Positions 17,141 through 26,768 are shown, numbered from the stretch's first letter. The stretch: DNA of 64,000 bases from Bacillota bacterium (GCA_021847735.1 JAJZQD010000001.1:1-64000), one strand, 5' to 3'. Numbers and translations are program-made. Notes: generated by a model from the letters alone, not told the origin.

Positions 17141-18027
17141 AACATCACTACAGGTTCACTGCGGAAAAATTCAATTATTCTGTCTGCCAGTTGTTCCGGC
17201 GTGCCTGTAATTACCTCCCCTTGTTTTCTGACTACGCCTCCGGCCAGAATTTTTCTCAAACGCTGTTCGGCCGGCAGCCGGTGGTCAGGTGTGACGGGTC
17301 GTGCAGTGATAGGTCTGGAAACCCGGGTCATGACATTGTTAACCTTAGCGCCCCGGCTTCCGGCCCGTTCCGGGGACAGGCCCAAACATGATAGACCTTT
17401 ACACGGCATCGGCTGTGTAAAAGCCGCTATTAAACCGGGGAGGTCAGCGTCACAGGACGGCACTCCACCTGCTTCTTCTATCGCAATCAACGCCGGCAGC
17501 TTTACCATTACCCGTTCCCGTTTCCCCTTCTCCAGTTTCCTGACTACAACAGCCATTCCATGTTCCACTTTTTCAATCCGGGCAACCCCGGGCACGTAGG
17601 ACAGGCCCGCTGCCGAAGCGGCCACACCGGGTAATAAACTGTTAATCTGGTCCAAGCACCCGTCACCACAGAGAATCAGGTCCGGCTTCGACCTGGTCAA
17701 GACCGCCGCAACAGCCTTGCCCCGGCCCAACTGGTCCGCCTCAACCAGGGACCGGTCCCAAATCCTCAAAGCCCGCTCTGCCCCTGCCGCCAGACACCAA
17801 CGCAGGGATTCCTCTGCCTCTTCGCCCCCCAGGGCAATTGCCACTATCTGGCTCCGGTTCATTTGGTTCCTAAGATTTAAAGCACATTCAAGGGCAAACC
17901 AATCGGCAGGATTTACAATGCTTATCATTCCTTCCGGCAGTGGTTTTTCGCCATAGACATCCGGCGGCAGGGGCACCCGGCTATCCACCACGGACCTGAT
18001 TAAGACTGCAATGTTCAGCTTTCTCAA
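17137..18027 (-). CDS. fixA: Electron transfer flavoprotein beta subunit (FixA-like)
   Basis: The protein matches ETF beta/FixA: NIAVLIRSVVDSRVPL at the start, NPADWFALECALNLR near 45 and ALGGEEAEESLRWCLAAGAERAL near 70-92, then a long C-terminal region. Together with ETF alpha it carries FAD (and possibly AMP or a second FAD) and moves electrons from dehydrogenases to FixC. An upstream extension of the frame would overlap fixX, so I place the start at TTG 18027, after a GGAAAG site; CTG at 18018 is an alternative with better spacing. It belongs to a fixB-fixC-fixX-fixA block inside the mycofactocin operon. Confidence 0.83.
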   Translation of the reverse strand: MRKLNIAVLIRSVVDSRVPLPPDVYGEKPLPEGMISIVNPADWFALECALNLRNQMNRSQIVAIALGGEEAEESLRWCLAAGAERALRIWDRSLVEADQLGRGKAVAAVLTRSKPDLILCGDGCLDQINSLLPGVAASAAGLSYVPGVARIEKVEHGMAVVVRKLEKGKRERVMVKLPALIAIEEAGGVPSCDADLPGLIAAFTQPMPCKGLSCLGLSPERAGSRGAKVNNVMTRVSRPITARPVTPDHRLPAEQRLRKILAGGVVRKQGEVITGTPEQLADRIIEFFRSEPVVML

Positions 18028-18047
18028 CCTTCTTTCCGGGAATTTTA

Positions 18048-18323
18048 TTATGCGAACCGATAATTGACGCCACATCCCCCCTTGGGGTAATTCCACTTTA
18101 AGGCGCCCAGGTCACAGATCACGTAACAGGTACCGCATTCGAGACAGCCTTCGTAATTAAAGAGCACCCCATTTTCGGCATGGGCTAAGTAACATTGGGC
18201 CGGGCAGGCTGTAAGGCAGGCACGATGCGTGCACCTGCGGCATTTCACATAATCCACTTCGATATGTGCTTGCCTGTCCAACCTGTAACGGCTGAATTTT
18301 AAGCGTTGGGAAATATCTACCAT
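18048..18323 (-). CDS. fixX: Ferredoxin-like protein FixX
   Basis: The 91-residue protein has one full cluster set, CLECGTCYVICDLGAL near 60-75, and an earlier degenerate set, CRRCTHRACLTACPAQCY near 28-45. This is the layout of FixX ferredoxins, which pair with FixC in ETF:quinone or bifurcating complexes. It overlaps the fixC stop by 7 bp. Gene order and overlap indicate that it forms a complex with FixC. Confidence 0.88.
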   Translation of the reverse strand: MVDISQRLKFSRYRLDRQAHIEVDYVKCRRCTHRACLTACPAQCYLAHAENGVLFNYEGCLECGTCYVICDLGALKWNYPKGGCGVNYRFA

Positions 18324-19621
18324 AGCATTGCCCTCCCAAATTGGTACCCGTCCTTAGTCATCTGCCAGAGACCCATATCCTCACCCAACAGGCGTTTAAC
18401 CATGCCGGCCAGTTTGGGATGGCCGGTGCCGTCTACCATAAACCAGTTTTCCAAGGTCCGGCACACAAAGGATGGGTAAACTTCGTACAGTCTTTCATTC
18501 AGCAGCATGGGAATCGCGGTCTTAAACCTGTCGATGTCCTGAAGCACAAAACTTTCTTTAAGCCTGACCTCATATTCCGCCATGGCTGCCTGGTCAAAAC
18601 TGCCCTTTTCAAAGGCCTGGATGGCTGTTTCGGCGGCTGCCTTACCGGCAGCAATGGCAAAGTTTACGCCTTCCAGGAAAACCCCACCGGCCAGAACAAG
18701 GCCGGCCGCATCCCCAGCAACCATCATTCCCCCGGTAAACAGCTGGGGAACCATGTTGATACCCGCTTCCGGGATCAGGTGTGCCGAATATTCAAGGAAC
18801 CGGCCGCCCTCTAACAGAGGAGCGACGGCAGGGTGGCGCTTGAATTGATCTAACGCATCATAAATAGTGGCTTTTCTCGCTTTCAGCGAATGGGCCTGAG
18901 CTACTACCCCTAAAGACAGGCAATCCCTGTTAGTGTAAATAAAAGCTCCTCCGTGCAGGCCGCCGCCCATTCGCCCCAAGAATTCATTGGACATCCCTTC
19001 GTCCCCGGTCAAACCGAGACGTTCCTCTAATGCGCCGGCAGGTAATTGGACCACCTCTTTAACTCCCAAAGAGAACTGGTTAGGGGTAAACTCCCTGCGC
19101 AGTCCTGCTTTTTTTGCCAGTAGTGACACAGCCCCGTCAGCAGCAATCACAACCTTGGCCCTTAGTTCACCTTGCGGCCGGCGGGCCATCACGCCCACTA
19201 CCTGGCTGCCCTCCCGGATAATGTCGTCTGCCACGGTCTGTGTCAGCAGCACCGCGCCGGCTTTCACAGCTTCCTGGGCATACCACCTGTCAAAAGAGGT
19301 TCTCTGCACCACAAACCCGTTGTAAGGTGGTTTTTTGAAGGCCGCACTGTGAAAATCAAGGGAGACTGCAGAATCTTCAGCCAGCATGGTAATCATTTTG
19401 CGACTGATGAACCTTTCAAAAGGCGCTTTGGTCCAGTACTCCGGAATGATGTCATGAAGTACCCTACCGAAAACCGCCCCGCCAAACATGTTTTTGGAAC
19501 CCGGAAATTCACCCCGCTCCAGGAGGGTCACTTTTAAGCCTTTACGGGCTAACAGCAGGGCGGCGGTTATCCCTGCCGGACCTGCACCGACCACAATCAC
19601 GTCAAAATTGTTGCTGTTCAC
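18317..19621 (-). CDS. fixC: FAD-dependent oxidoreductase FixC (ETF-quinone oxidoreductase-like)
   Basis: The 434-residue protein begins with an FAD-binding Rossmann motif, VVGAGPAGITAALLLARKG at 11-29, and has GDAAGLVLAGGVFLEGVN near 300, typical of the FixC / ETF-QO / geranylgeranyl reductase group. It should accept electrons from ETF and pass them, with FixX, to quinone or ferredoxin. It overlaps fixB by 4 bp. In mycobacteria the GMC enzyme MftG links mycofactocin to respiration; no such gene is here, so FixC/ETF is the best candidate for that role. This is inference. Confidence 0.88.
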   Translation of the reverse strand: MNSNNFDVIVVGAGPAGITAALLLARKGLKVTLLERGEFPGSKNMFGGAVFGRVLHDIIPEYWTKAPFERFISRKMITMLAEDSAVSLDFHSAAFKKPPYNGFVVQRTSFDRWYAQEAVKAGAVLLTQTVADDIIREGSQVVGVMARRPQGELRAKVVIAADGAVSLLAKKAGLRREFTPNQFSLGVKEVVQLPAGALEERLGLTGDEGMSNEFLGRMGGGLHGGAFIYTNRDCLSLGVVAQAHSLKARKATIYDALDQFKRHPAVAPLLEGGRFLEYSAHLIPEAGINMVPQLFTGGMMVAGDAAGLVLAGGVFLEGVNFAIAAGKAAAETAIQAFEKGSFDQAAMAEYEVRLKESFVLQDIDRFKTAIPMLLNERLYEVYPSFVCRTLENWFMVDGTGHPKLAGMVKRLLGEDMGLWQMTKDGYQFGRAMLW

Positions 19622-20607
19622 TGGCGGCCCTCCTTTCCAAGCGCCTGGAGTTTACGGACTAACAAAGGTACTATGATCCTAAAATCGCCTATTACTCCAA
19701 GGTCGGCCAATCTCAGTATCGGTGCCTGGGGGTCATTGTTGATAGCAACAATTTTGGCTTTTTCAACACCGGTGATATGCTGAACCGCCCCGGAAATTCC
19801 GGCCGCCACATACAACTCCGGAGCAATGATCCGACCTGTCTGACCGATTTGCTTCTCAAAGGGAATCCACCCTGCGTCAACAGCAGGCCTCGTTCCCCCG
19901 ATGGGTGCTCCGATTGCTCCACCCAGCTCCTGCATCATCCTGTAGTCTTCCCCGGTCTCAATCCCGCGGCCTATACCGACCACGATGTCAGCTTCACCAA
20001 TCTCCAATTCAGTCGCAGGTAAGCGGAAGGTTTCCAGCAATCGCAGGGCAGGTTCACCTGTGCGTTTGGCAACTGGTACTGTGTTTATCGACACTTCACC
20101 CGTTTCGGGCAGTTCCAGTACACCATAGTTGATGTCAGCCATCAACAGTACATTGTAGTATCCCGAGAGTTCGCACACCATCTGATATTGCCCGCCATAA
20201 ATGTTAATAACAGCTTCCGTTCTTCCGGCCCGCCGGCTAAACCCCACGCAATCGGAAACCAGCCCCGCATCCAGTCTGGCAGCCAGCACAGGCGCCATTT
20301 CCCGGCCCTGCAAAGTACCAGGCATGATCACGGAAGTATAACCGCCGGAAGATATCAGCTCAATTAATTTGCTTACCCGTACTTCGGGGGAATAAAAGTC
20401 GTCAGGAGTGCCGGTAATCTGATGAACCGTCTTAATGTCATATCTTCCCAGGGGTTTTAAAACGTCTGCCGGGCAGTCGCCAAAAACAACCGAATCGACC
20501 TTACTGCCTGCCTGCACAACTGACCTCCAGAGGTTTGCACACAGTCGCTGTGACGATTCTTCAATGGCTTCCCCGTTATGCTGGAGTATAATCAAACAAT
20601 TTTGCAC
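19618..20607 (-). CDS. fixB: Electron transfer flavoprotein alpha subunit (FixB-like)
   Basis: The 329-residue protein matches ETF alpha. The C-terminal FAD-binding half shows VGIGRGIETGEDYRMMQELG near 210-230, GTRPAVDAGWIPFEKQIGQT near 238-257, LYVAAGISGAVQHITG near 267 and AINNDPQAPILRLADLGVIG near 289. It binds FAD and pairs with the FixA-like beta subunit. It lies 17 bp after the second FadH/OYE gene. Confidence 0.92.
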   Translation of the reverse strand: MQNCLIILQHNGEAIEESSQRLCANLWRSVVQAGSKVDSVVFGDCPADVLKPLGRYDIKTVHQITGTPDDFYSPEVRVSKLIELISSGGYTSVIMPGTLQGREMAPVLAARLDAGLVSDCVGFSRRAGRTEAVINIYGGQYQMVCELSGYYNVLLMADINYGVLELPETGEVSINTVPVAKRTGEPALRLLETFRLPATELEIGEADIVVGIGRGIETGEDYRMMQELGGAIGAPIGGTRPAVDAGWIPFEKQIGQTGRIIAPELYVAAGISGAVQHITGVEKAKIVAINNDPQAPILRLADLGVIGDFRIIVPLLVRKLQALGKEGRQ

Positions 20608-20624
20608 TGGAATTTCTCCCCCCT

Positions 20625-22613
20625 TTATATACTCCGCCCTGTTTTGAATCCATCCATGATTGCATGTTCAATCTTGCGGGGAGCGAGAGAGTCGCCGATA
20701 CGATATATTTCCGGCGCCATCCCCTTGATTTGGTGATAGAGTTCCTCCCTTGATTTGGGGTTACCTACCAGGACAACGGCAGTAATCCCCTCCAACACTG
20801 TATCCTGGCCGTTATAGTGATTGAAGATGGTCACCGAGGTTTTATCGATAGACCTGACAATACTATTGGTAATCATCTCTATCTCCTGGTCCAGCGCCCG
20901 CCTGTACCACAACTGGATATCCATTGTCGTCATCAGGTCCGGCGCAGCGTACAGACCGGCAGTGAGGATAAACACTTTCTTGTTCAGGTAGCTTAGATAT
21001 TCAGCCGTACTGCTTGCCTGGTGAAAACCAATGTCATCAATAATCAGCACTTTGTCTCCGGGTACTTCCCGTCCCAATAGGACTTCGTAAAAAGTCATCA
21101 CATGCGGCTGGTCGGCCCCCTGGATGTAACAGGGGCCGGCTTCGGAACCGGTCGCCACAATAACCGCATCCGGTCTCTCCTTTTGCACCAGCTCCGGTGT
21201 TGCCTCTGTTCCCAGCCGGATGTCCACCGGAAAATCTTTCATTTCGATGGTCTGGTTGCGGATGACATCAGAAAATTCCTCACGATTAGGCACTTTGGTT
21301 AATAAATTTATCTGTCCACCCAAGTGGTTTTCCCGTTCACAGAGGGTAACCCTGTGCCCCCTGCGGGCAGCCTCTTTGGCTGCTTCCAGCCCCGCGGGTC
21401 CTCCTCCGATAACCATTATCTTTTTGCTTTTGGCCGGCCTGGCGACCGTATGATAGCCAAATATTTCTTCTCTGCCGGAAGCCGGGTTCTGCAAGCAGCC
21501 CAGATCCCTGTTGAGACCGGTTCTGGCAGCGCAGCACTGGTTGCAGGCTATACACTGCCTGATCTCCTCATGGCGCCCCTCCATGGCTTTTTTGGCAAAC
21601 TCGGCATCACAAATCTGCCCCCTGGCGATGCAAACCAGATCCGCCTGGCCGGCTGCCAGGATCCGTTCCGCCTGTGCCGGCGCATTAATCCGGCCGGCTG
21701 CAAAAACCGGAACATTGGCAACTTCCTTTAGCCCGGCCGAAATGAAGGTACCATAACCTAGCGGCACATGCATTGATCCTTCAACCATATATAAATTGGA
21801 AAAATTCGCAATACTGGTGTTAATGAAGTCAACCAGTTTTAACTCACAAAGGTATGCAGCCACTTTTTTCATGTCTGCCAGGGTCAGACCGCCGTCCACC
21901 AGTTCATCGCCGCTGAGCCTTATCCCCAGCGCCACATGCCTGCCGGTGACCCTGCGCAGGGCGCTCATTACCTCCACCGTAAAACGCAGCCTGTTTTCAA
22001 AACTGCCGCCGTATTCATCAACACGCTCATTGGTTAGCGGGGACATAAACTGCCGCAGTAACGAAGCATGTGAACTTTGCACTTCGCACCCGTCAAACCC
22101 ACCCTTCATGGCATGTTCGGCTACCAGGGCAAACCCCCTGATAACTTCCCGAATGTCTTCTTTCTCCATGGCTTTTGGAATTTCCCTAAACAGCGGGTCA
22201 GGGATGCTGGACGGGCCCCATATCGGTATCCTGGAATAAGCACTGGATGCCTGCTGTCCATTGTGATTGAGTTGCGCAAATATTTTCCCGCCATGACGAT
22301 GAACCTCGTAGGTTATTTTCCGGTACCCCGGAATTACTCTGGGATCAAAGGCGTCAATCAGCTTTTCGTAAGCCAGGTCGGTCTGATGAACCGACTGTTC
22401 CTCAGTAATTATTAATCCAGTTCCTCCCCGGGCTCTTTCCCCGTAGTAGTATGCGTGGCGAGGCGAAGGAAGGTGGTTTTCGGCGTAATTGGTGAGATGG
22501 GCCGGGAACACAATCCTGTTCTTGATTGTTACCGGTCCGATACGCACCGGGGAGAAAAGATTTGGGAATTCCGCATTCAATTCCTCCACTCCTTTGCTAA
22601 ATACTTTTACCAA
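20625..22613 (-). CDS. FadH/OYE family NADH:flavin oxidoreductase, mycofactocin-type (second copy)
   Basis: The 662-residue protein has the three-part 2,4-dienoyl-CoA reductase layout: an FMN-binding TIM barrel (1-350), a 4Fe-4S site with CIACNQCCAARTG near 357 and a later Cys in LGCLQNP, and a C-terminal FAD/NAD domain with IMVIGGGPAGLEAAKEAAR near 395. The pair of such genes beside mftC matches the mycofactocin-associated FadH/OYE oxidoreductases known from mft loci. It probably moves electrons between NAD(P)H, mycofactocin or an enoyl-type substrate; the true substrate is unknown. It overlaps the upstream paralogue by 17 bp. Confidence 0.88.
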   Translation of the reverse strand: MVKVFSKGVEELNAEFPNLFSPVRIGPVTIKNRIVFPAHLTNYAENHLPSPRHAYYYGERARGGTGLIITEEQSVHQTDLAYEKLIDAFDPRVIPGYRKITYEVHRHGGKIFAQLNHNGQQASSAYSRIPIWGPSSIPDPLFREIPKAMEKEDIREVIRGFALVAEHAMKGGFDGCEVQSSHASLLRQFMSPLTNERVDEYGGSFENRLRFTVEVMSALRRVTGRHVALGIRLSGDELVDGGLTLADMKKVAAYLCELKLVDFINTSIANFSNLYMVEGSMHVPLGYGTFISAGLKEVANVPVFAAGRINAPAQAERILAAGQADLVCIARGQICDAEFAKKAMEGRHEEIRQCIACNQCCAARTGLNRDLGCLQNPASGREEIFGYHTVARPAKSKKIMVIGGGPAGLEAAKEAARRGHRVTLCERENHLGGQINLLTKVPNREEFSDVIRNQTIEMKDFPVDIRLGTEATPELVQKERPDAVIVATGSEAGPCYIQGADQPHVMTFYEVLLGREVPGDKVLIIDDIGFHQASSTAEYLSYLNKKVFILTAGLYAAPDLMTTMDIQLWYRRALDQEIEMITNSIVRSIDKTSVTIFNHYNGQDTVLEGITAVVLVGNPKSREELYHQIKGMAPEIYRIGDSLAPRKIEHAIMDGFKTGRSI

Positions 22614-24546
22614 CCATATACCCCTGCTTAACTGCAGGCCCTATTCCTGCAGGTGCCAAACAGTCGCCTACCCGGTAAATTTCTTTGACCCGGTCTTTTA
22701 AGGACAGGTACAGACCTTCATCAGGCTTAGGCCAGGCGTTGAAGACAAACAACTCAATGCCGGTCAGGGTTAGGGGTTTGCCGCTAAACTTGTTTTCGAT
22801 TAATGCTTGATCCCCGTCAATTTCCCTCAACACAGAAATGGTGAAAATCTCTGCCGGTCCTGACATCAATCGCTGGTTCCATGAGGATAGTTCCATAGTG
22901 TCGGCCAGTTTACTCCCGGCAAACCAATCCGGGGTAACCAGATATATTTTGTTACCGGCTGAAAGCAGCTTTTCCACGGCCCTGGCCATCAGCCGATCAC
23001 CAATTACATCCCAGAAAAGAACTTTTTTGTCACTGTCAACCGGATTGCTTATAACCTTTTTGGCTGACATTTTCTTGCATCCCTTCACGGGGATACCGGA
23101 GTCCATGGTTTTTGCACCCGTTGCCACTACCAGGGTGTCAGGTTGTATAGCCAGTATGTCCTCGGTTTTGCCGCGCTTCCCGGTAACTACCTTGACCCCG
23201 CAGACTGCCAGTTCCCGTTTCCATCCCTCCAGCACTCTTGATACTTCGCCGATGGAAGCACTGGCAGACATTGCCCCGCCTAAATCGGACTGGGACTCCC
23301 ACAGGGTAACCCGATGACCGCGAATAGCCGCAGTCTTTGCAGTTTCAATTCCCGCCGGACCGCCGCCTATTACCAGCACATCTTTGGGTGCAGCAATGCG
23401 GTTTGCCTTATGTTTCTCTTCCCTTGCCTCCACTCCCACCATCGGGTTGATAATACATGAAAGGGGTTTTCCCATACTGCGGCGAACCTGGCAGCCCTGG
23501 TTACAGGCCAAACATTCCCTAATCCTGCTGTCCTCGTTACGCGCCAGTTTTACCGGAAGTTCCGGGTCACATATCAGCGCCCGGTTCATATAAACCCCGT
23601 CTACCTGTCCTTCGTTGATAATCCTAGCCGCATATTCCGGGCGGTGAATCCGCCCTTCGGCAAACACCGGGAGTTTCACGGCCTGTCTTACCTTAGCGGC
23701 AACATCCACTGCCAGGCCCGGTTCGCTGTAATAGGTGGCCCAGGAAAGATGCAGTGAAAAAAGGCTGCCCATCGCCAGGGTGATATAGTCAAGGACATTC
23801 AACTTTTCCAGTTCCTGAGCGATTACCACGGCATCCTCCGGAGTAAGACCGCCCCAGGGCGCATATTCATCTCCGCAGAGCCTGATTCCCACCAGTTTGT
23901 CTTTGCCCAGCACCTTTCTGACTGCCTGCAGTATTTCCTTACAAAAACGCAGGCGGTTTGTCAGGTCCCCACCGTAAAGGTCCCCGCGTTGGTTTGTCAG
24001 AGGTGACATGAATTGCCTGACCAGAGAGAATTGGGCCGCATTTATTTCAATCCCGTCCAACCCTCCTCCAGCTGTATGAACAGCCGCTTTGGCATACCCG
24101 TCAACTATTTCCCGGATATCATTTTCCTCCATCGCCTTTGGCACTTCCCGGGATACAACATCAGGGACAGCACTGGATGCCCACAGCTCCCGCATAGAGG
24201 TACTGCCCTCGGACTGCATTCCGCTATGGTTAAGCTGCGCAACCACCACTGTCCCATACTTGTGAACACCCTGGCTGACCAGGCGATATCCGGGTATTGC
24301 GGCACTGATATATCCAAACGGTGCTTTCTCATATGGCAAGTCAGACGGGTGAACAAGCTGTTCTTCCAAAACGATCATCCCGACCCCGCCTTTGGCCCTT
24401 TCGCGATAATATGCTGCATGCTGTTCGGTAAGTACATTCTCCCTGGCAAAATTAGTTGGATGAGCGCCAAAAACTATCCGGTTCCGCAATTCGAAAGCCC
24501 CGACAGTTATATGGGATAAGAGTTGTTTATATTGAGATTTTGTCAT
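22597..24546 (-). CDS. FadH/OYE family NADH:flavin oxidoreductase, mycofactocin-type (first copy)
   Basis: The 649-residue protein has the same TIM barrel, iron-sulfur and FAD/NAD layout as its neighbour. Cluster residues are in CLACNQGCQVRR near 346 and a Cys in LSCIINP; the dinucleotide site is VLVIGGGPAGIETAKTA near 393. The two paralogues are clearly diverged, so both have been kept for different uses. It overlaps the mftC stop by 20 bp, indicating coupled translation. Confidence 0.88.
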   Translation of the reverse strand: MTKSQYKQLLSHITVGAFELRNRIVFGAHPTNFARENVLTEQHAAYYRERAKGGVGMIVLEEQLVHPSDLPYEKAPFGYISAAIPGYRLVSQGVHKYGTVVVAQLNHSGMQSEGSTSMRELWASSAVPDVVSREVPKAMEENDIREIVDGYAKAAVHTAGGGLDGIEINAAQFSLVRQFMSPLTNQRGDLYGGDLTNRLRFCKEILQAVRKVLGKDKLVGIRLCGDEYAPWGGLTPEDAVVIAQELEKLNVLDYITLAMGSLFSLHLSWATYYSEPGLAVDVAAKVRQAVKLPVFAEGRIHRPEYAARIINEGQVDGVYMNRALICDPELPVKLARNEDSRIRECLACNQGCQVRRSMGKPLSCIINPMVGVEAREEKHKANRIAAPKDVLVIGGGPAGIETAKTAAIRGHRVTLWESQSDLGGAMSASASIGEVSRVLEGWKRELAVCGVKVVTGKRGKTEDILAIQPDTLVVATGAKTMDSGIPVKGCKKMSAKKVISNPVDSDKKVLFWDVIGDRLMARAVEKLLSAGNKIYLVTPDWFAGSKLADTMELSSWNQRLMSGPAEIFTISVLREIDGDQALIENKFSGKPLTLTGIELFVFNAWPKPDEGLYLSLKDRVKEIYRVGDCLAPAGIGPAVKQGYMVGKSI

Positions 24547-25546
24547 TAACTTCCCCCCTTACACATTCAGGATCGGGCATATTCCAGTTTCCGTAAACCA
24601 GATATGATGCGCCCCGACACCCGCCGCGACATTTGCTGTAGCTGTGACATCCCACACAGGCTCTGGGTTCCTCAGTCCGCATCCGGCTAAATAATTCAGC
24701 CTCCACCCAAAGCTCTGACAAGGGTTTCGTTTTGACATTGCCGATAACCGTGGCGGGGTCCATCATAAAAGGGCAGGGGTAGACAAAACCTTGCGGGTCG
24801 ACTGAACAGGTCAGTTTGCCGGCTCCGCAGAAACTTAATCCAGGCAGTAGCTCTCCCAAAGAAGAGAGAAAAAAGAAGGAATCCCCGGTATTAACCTCTG
24901 GGTGCCGCATTAACCACTGGTATAACCGGACGTACTGTTCACGGGAGGGAACCAATTCCCACCATTGGTTGAGAGCCCGCCCGGCCGGCCTCAACCTTGA
25001 AAGTCTTAGTTTCGCCCCATATGAAACTGCCAGCTGAAGCATTGCATCAAGTCCGGCTATTGATGCTCCGGTAACCACACAGTTAATTGCTACAGTTACA
25101 TTTTTCTCCCGGAGCAAGCGAATCGCTGCTACCGCTTTTTGAAAAGTTCCCACTCCCCGAATGGGGTTATTGACCGACGGCTGCCAGCCATCCAGACTAA
25201 CCTGAACCCGCAGTCCTCTCTTGGTAATCTCTGCCGCAACAGTACTATTGATAAGAGTTCCATTAGTACTGAACTGGACATACACGTCTTTGTGCACCGC
25301 GTAGTCCATAATCTCAAAAAAGTTTTGGTGGAGAAGGGGTTCACCCCCTCCTATATTGATATAAAAAACCTTCATTTTAGCCAGGTCATCCAGGAAATTC
25401 CTTATCTGGCTCATATCAAGCTCTTCTCTGCAATCATCGGTACTGTCGGCCAGACAGTGCACACATCGTAAATTACATTTGCCGGTTATCTGCCAGGTCA
25501 GGCAAATCGGGGCCCGCAGCCTGGTTGTTTGAAGGCTCCAATTCAT
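24527..25546 (-). CDS. mftC: Mycofactocin radical SAM maturase MftC
   Basis: The 339-residue protein has the radical SAM motif CNLRCVHC (C24, C28, C31), the GGGEPLLH SAM-binding motif near 76 and a SPASM-type C-terminal cysteine-rich domain with CSVDPQGFVYPCPF and CVGCHSYSKCRGGCRG. MftC decarboxylates the C-terminal tyrosine of MftA and then forms a Val-Tyr cross-link. Identification is supported by mftB directly upstream (74-bp overlap) and the mftA precursor 1.1 kb upstream. Confidence 0.95.
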   Translation of the reverse strand: MNWSLQTTRLRAPICLTWQITGKCNLRCVHCLADSTDDCREELDMSQIRNFLDDLAKMKVFYINIGGGEPLLHQNFFEIMDYAVHKDVYVQFSTNGTLINSTVAAEITKRGLRVQVSLDGWQPSVNNPIRGVGTFQKAVAAIRLLREKNVTVAINCVVTGASIAGLDAMLQLAVSYGAKLRLSRLRPAGRALNQWWELVPSREQYVRLYQWLMRHPEVNTGDSFFFLSSLGELLPGLSFCGAGKLTCSVDPQGFVYPCPFMMDPATVIGNVKTKPLSELWVEAELFSRMRTEEPRACVGCHSYSKCRGGCRGASYLVYGNWNMPDPECVRGEVNDKISI

Positions 25547-25850
25547 GAACTAAATTCAACTCCTCAAGAAGGTACAGGATTTTTAACACAAATTCCTCCG
25601 CATCGCGCCCACGCAAGGAAGCTTGACTGATTTTTGCCGCTATTTCCCGCACTGTTCCTCTTTCGGCCAGTTCCAGGAGATTAATAACCAGTTGGGAGTT
25701 AAAAAAATGCAGACTGTCATCCACGCGCCGGTAAATCACCCCACCGGATTGTTCATAACGGTATTTTATTCCCGGTTGTACCGTGTAACGGCTGTCCAAG
25801 TTCAAAGCCTTATCCCCATTTCTGTCAATTCTTTTTAGGTGGCTGACCAT
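25473..25850 (-). CDS. mftB: Mycofactocin precursor chaperone MftB (PqqD-like)
   Basis: The 125-residue protein has the winged-helix PqqD-type peptide-recognition layout: YTVQPGIKYRYEQSGGVIYR near residue 22, then FFNSQLVINLLELAERGTV and an EEFVLKILYLLEELNLV C-terminal helix. MftB binds the MftA leader and delivers it to MftC. The predicted C-terminus overlaps mftC by 74 bp in another frame, an unusually long overlap; the mftC start could lie later, but its N-terminal residues look native. It also overlaps the SDR stop by 16 bp. Confidence 0.9.
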   Translation of the reverse strand: MVSHLKRIDRNGDKALNLDSRYTVQPGIKYRYEQSGGVIYRRVDDSLHFFNSQLVINLLELAERGTVREIAAKISQASLRGRDAEEFVLKILYLLEELNLVHELEPSNNQAAGPDLPDLADNRQM

Positions 25851-26638
25851 CCGCTGTCTACCATTAAATTGTGGCCGGTGACATATTGGGAATCATCGGA
25901 TGCCAGCCACAAAGCAGCTGCAGCGGTAGCTTCCGGCGGGATAATTTTACTGATCAGATGCCCGGAACTGAGTTCATCGGCAGCTTCTGCATGGTCTACG
26001 CCCATGATTTCCGCCAGCCCCCCTACCATCCCGGTGTCACAGGTACCCGGGCCAATGCAGTTAACCCTGATTTTATAGGGCGCCAGTTCCTGAGCCAGTG
26101 TTTTGGTCAGCGCAATGACACCCCATTTGGCGCAGCTGTAATGAACGGCAAAAGGCAACCCTTTTACACCGGCCACAGAGGCGTAACTGATGATATTTCC
26201 GCTCTGCCTGCCGATCATATGCGGGAGAACGGCTTTACATCCCAGCCAGACTCCCTTTAGGTTAATATCCAGCATGACATCCCACTCTTCTTCCGGGAGT
26301 TCATGAGCGGCGCCAAGTCCGGCGATACCGGCATCATTAACCATTATATCAATCTTGCCCAGAGCGCCGATAGTCTCATCAACAGCAGTCTTGATTTCCG
26401 CATAATTACGCACATCACCGTAAAAAGCCAGGGCCTTCCTGCCCAGAGCTGTTATTTCCGCTAAAGTTTTTTCCATATCTTCCTTAGTCGACAGATCATA
26501 AAGAACCCCATCCAGGTTATGACAGATGTCCAAGCATGCTATATCCGCACCTTCCCTGGCCATCGCCAGGGCCGCGGCCCGTCCTTGGCCCCTGGCCGCC
26601 CCGGTTATAAAGGCCACTTTTCCGTCAAGCTTTCCCAT
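25835..26638 (-). CDS. Mycofactocin-type SDR family oxidoreductase
   Basis: The 267-residue protein is a short-chain dehydrogenase with the cofactor motif TGAARGQG at 12-19, NDAGIAG near 101, and catalytic S154, Y167 and K171 (YSCAK). Between the first strand-helix unit and the D-V motif it has a DICHNLDGVLYDLSTKEDM insert near 37-55, the kind of insertion used to recognise SDRs with non-exchangeable NAD that depend on mycofactocin. Its place directly after mftA supports that. It should oxidise an alcohol with mycofactocin re-oxidising the bound NADH. Confidence 0.88.
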   Translation of the reverse strand: MGKLDGKVAFITGAARGQGRAAALAMAREGADIACLDICHNLDGVLYDLSTKEDMEKTLAEITALGRKALAFYGDVRNYAEIKTAVDETIGALGKIDIMVNDAGIAGLGAAHELPEEEWDVMLDINLKGVWLGCKAVLPHMIGRQSGNIISYASVAGVKGLPFAVHYSCAKWGVIALTKTLAQELAPYKIRVNCIGPGTCDTGMVGGLAEIMGVDHAEAADELSSGHLISKIIPPEATAAAALWLASDDSQYVTGHNLMVDSGWSAT

Positions 26639-26657
26639 TCACAGTTCCCCCTCTTGT

Positions 26658-26768
26658 TTAATAAACGCCGCAGATCCCGTCAATAGCCAGGGTTTCAATT
26701 ACTACATCCTCCAGTATCATTGGTTCATCAAAACTGATTTCATGCTCCGTATTAATTTGCTGTTCCAT
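26658..26768 (-). CDS. mftA: Mycofactocin precursor peptide MftA
   Basis: A 36-residue frame from ATG 26768 to TAA ends in IDGICGVY, the diagnostic C-terminus of mycofactocin precursors. The last Val-Tyr is the part that MftC decarboxylates and cross-links. The leader is acidic (SFDEPMILEDVVIE). It is too short for ordinary gene finders. The start lies inside the 3' end of larE, with a 17-bp overlap, and an AGAGG site about 7 bases upstream that is within larE. The SDR gene begins 19 bp after the stop. Confidence 0.96.
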   Translation of the reverse strand: MEQQINTEHEISFDEPMILEDVVIETLAIDGICGVY

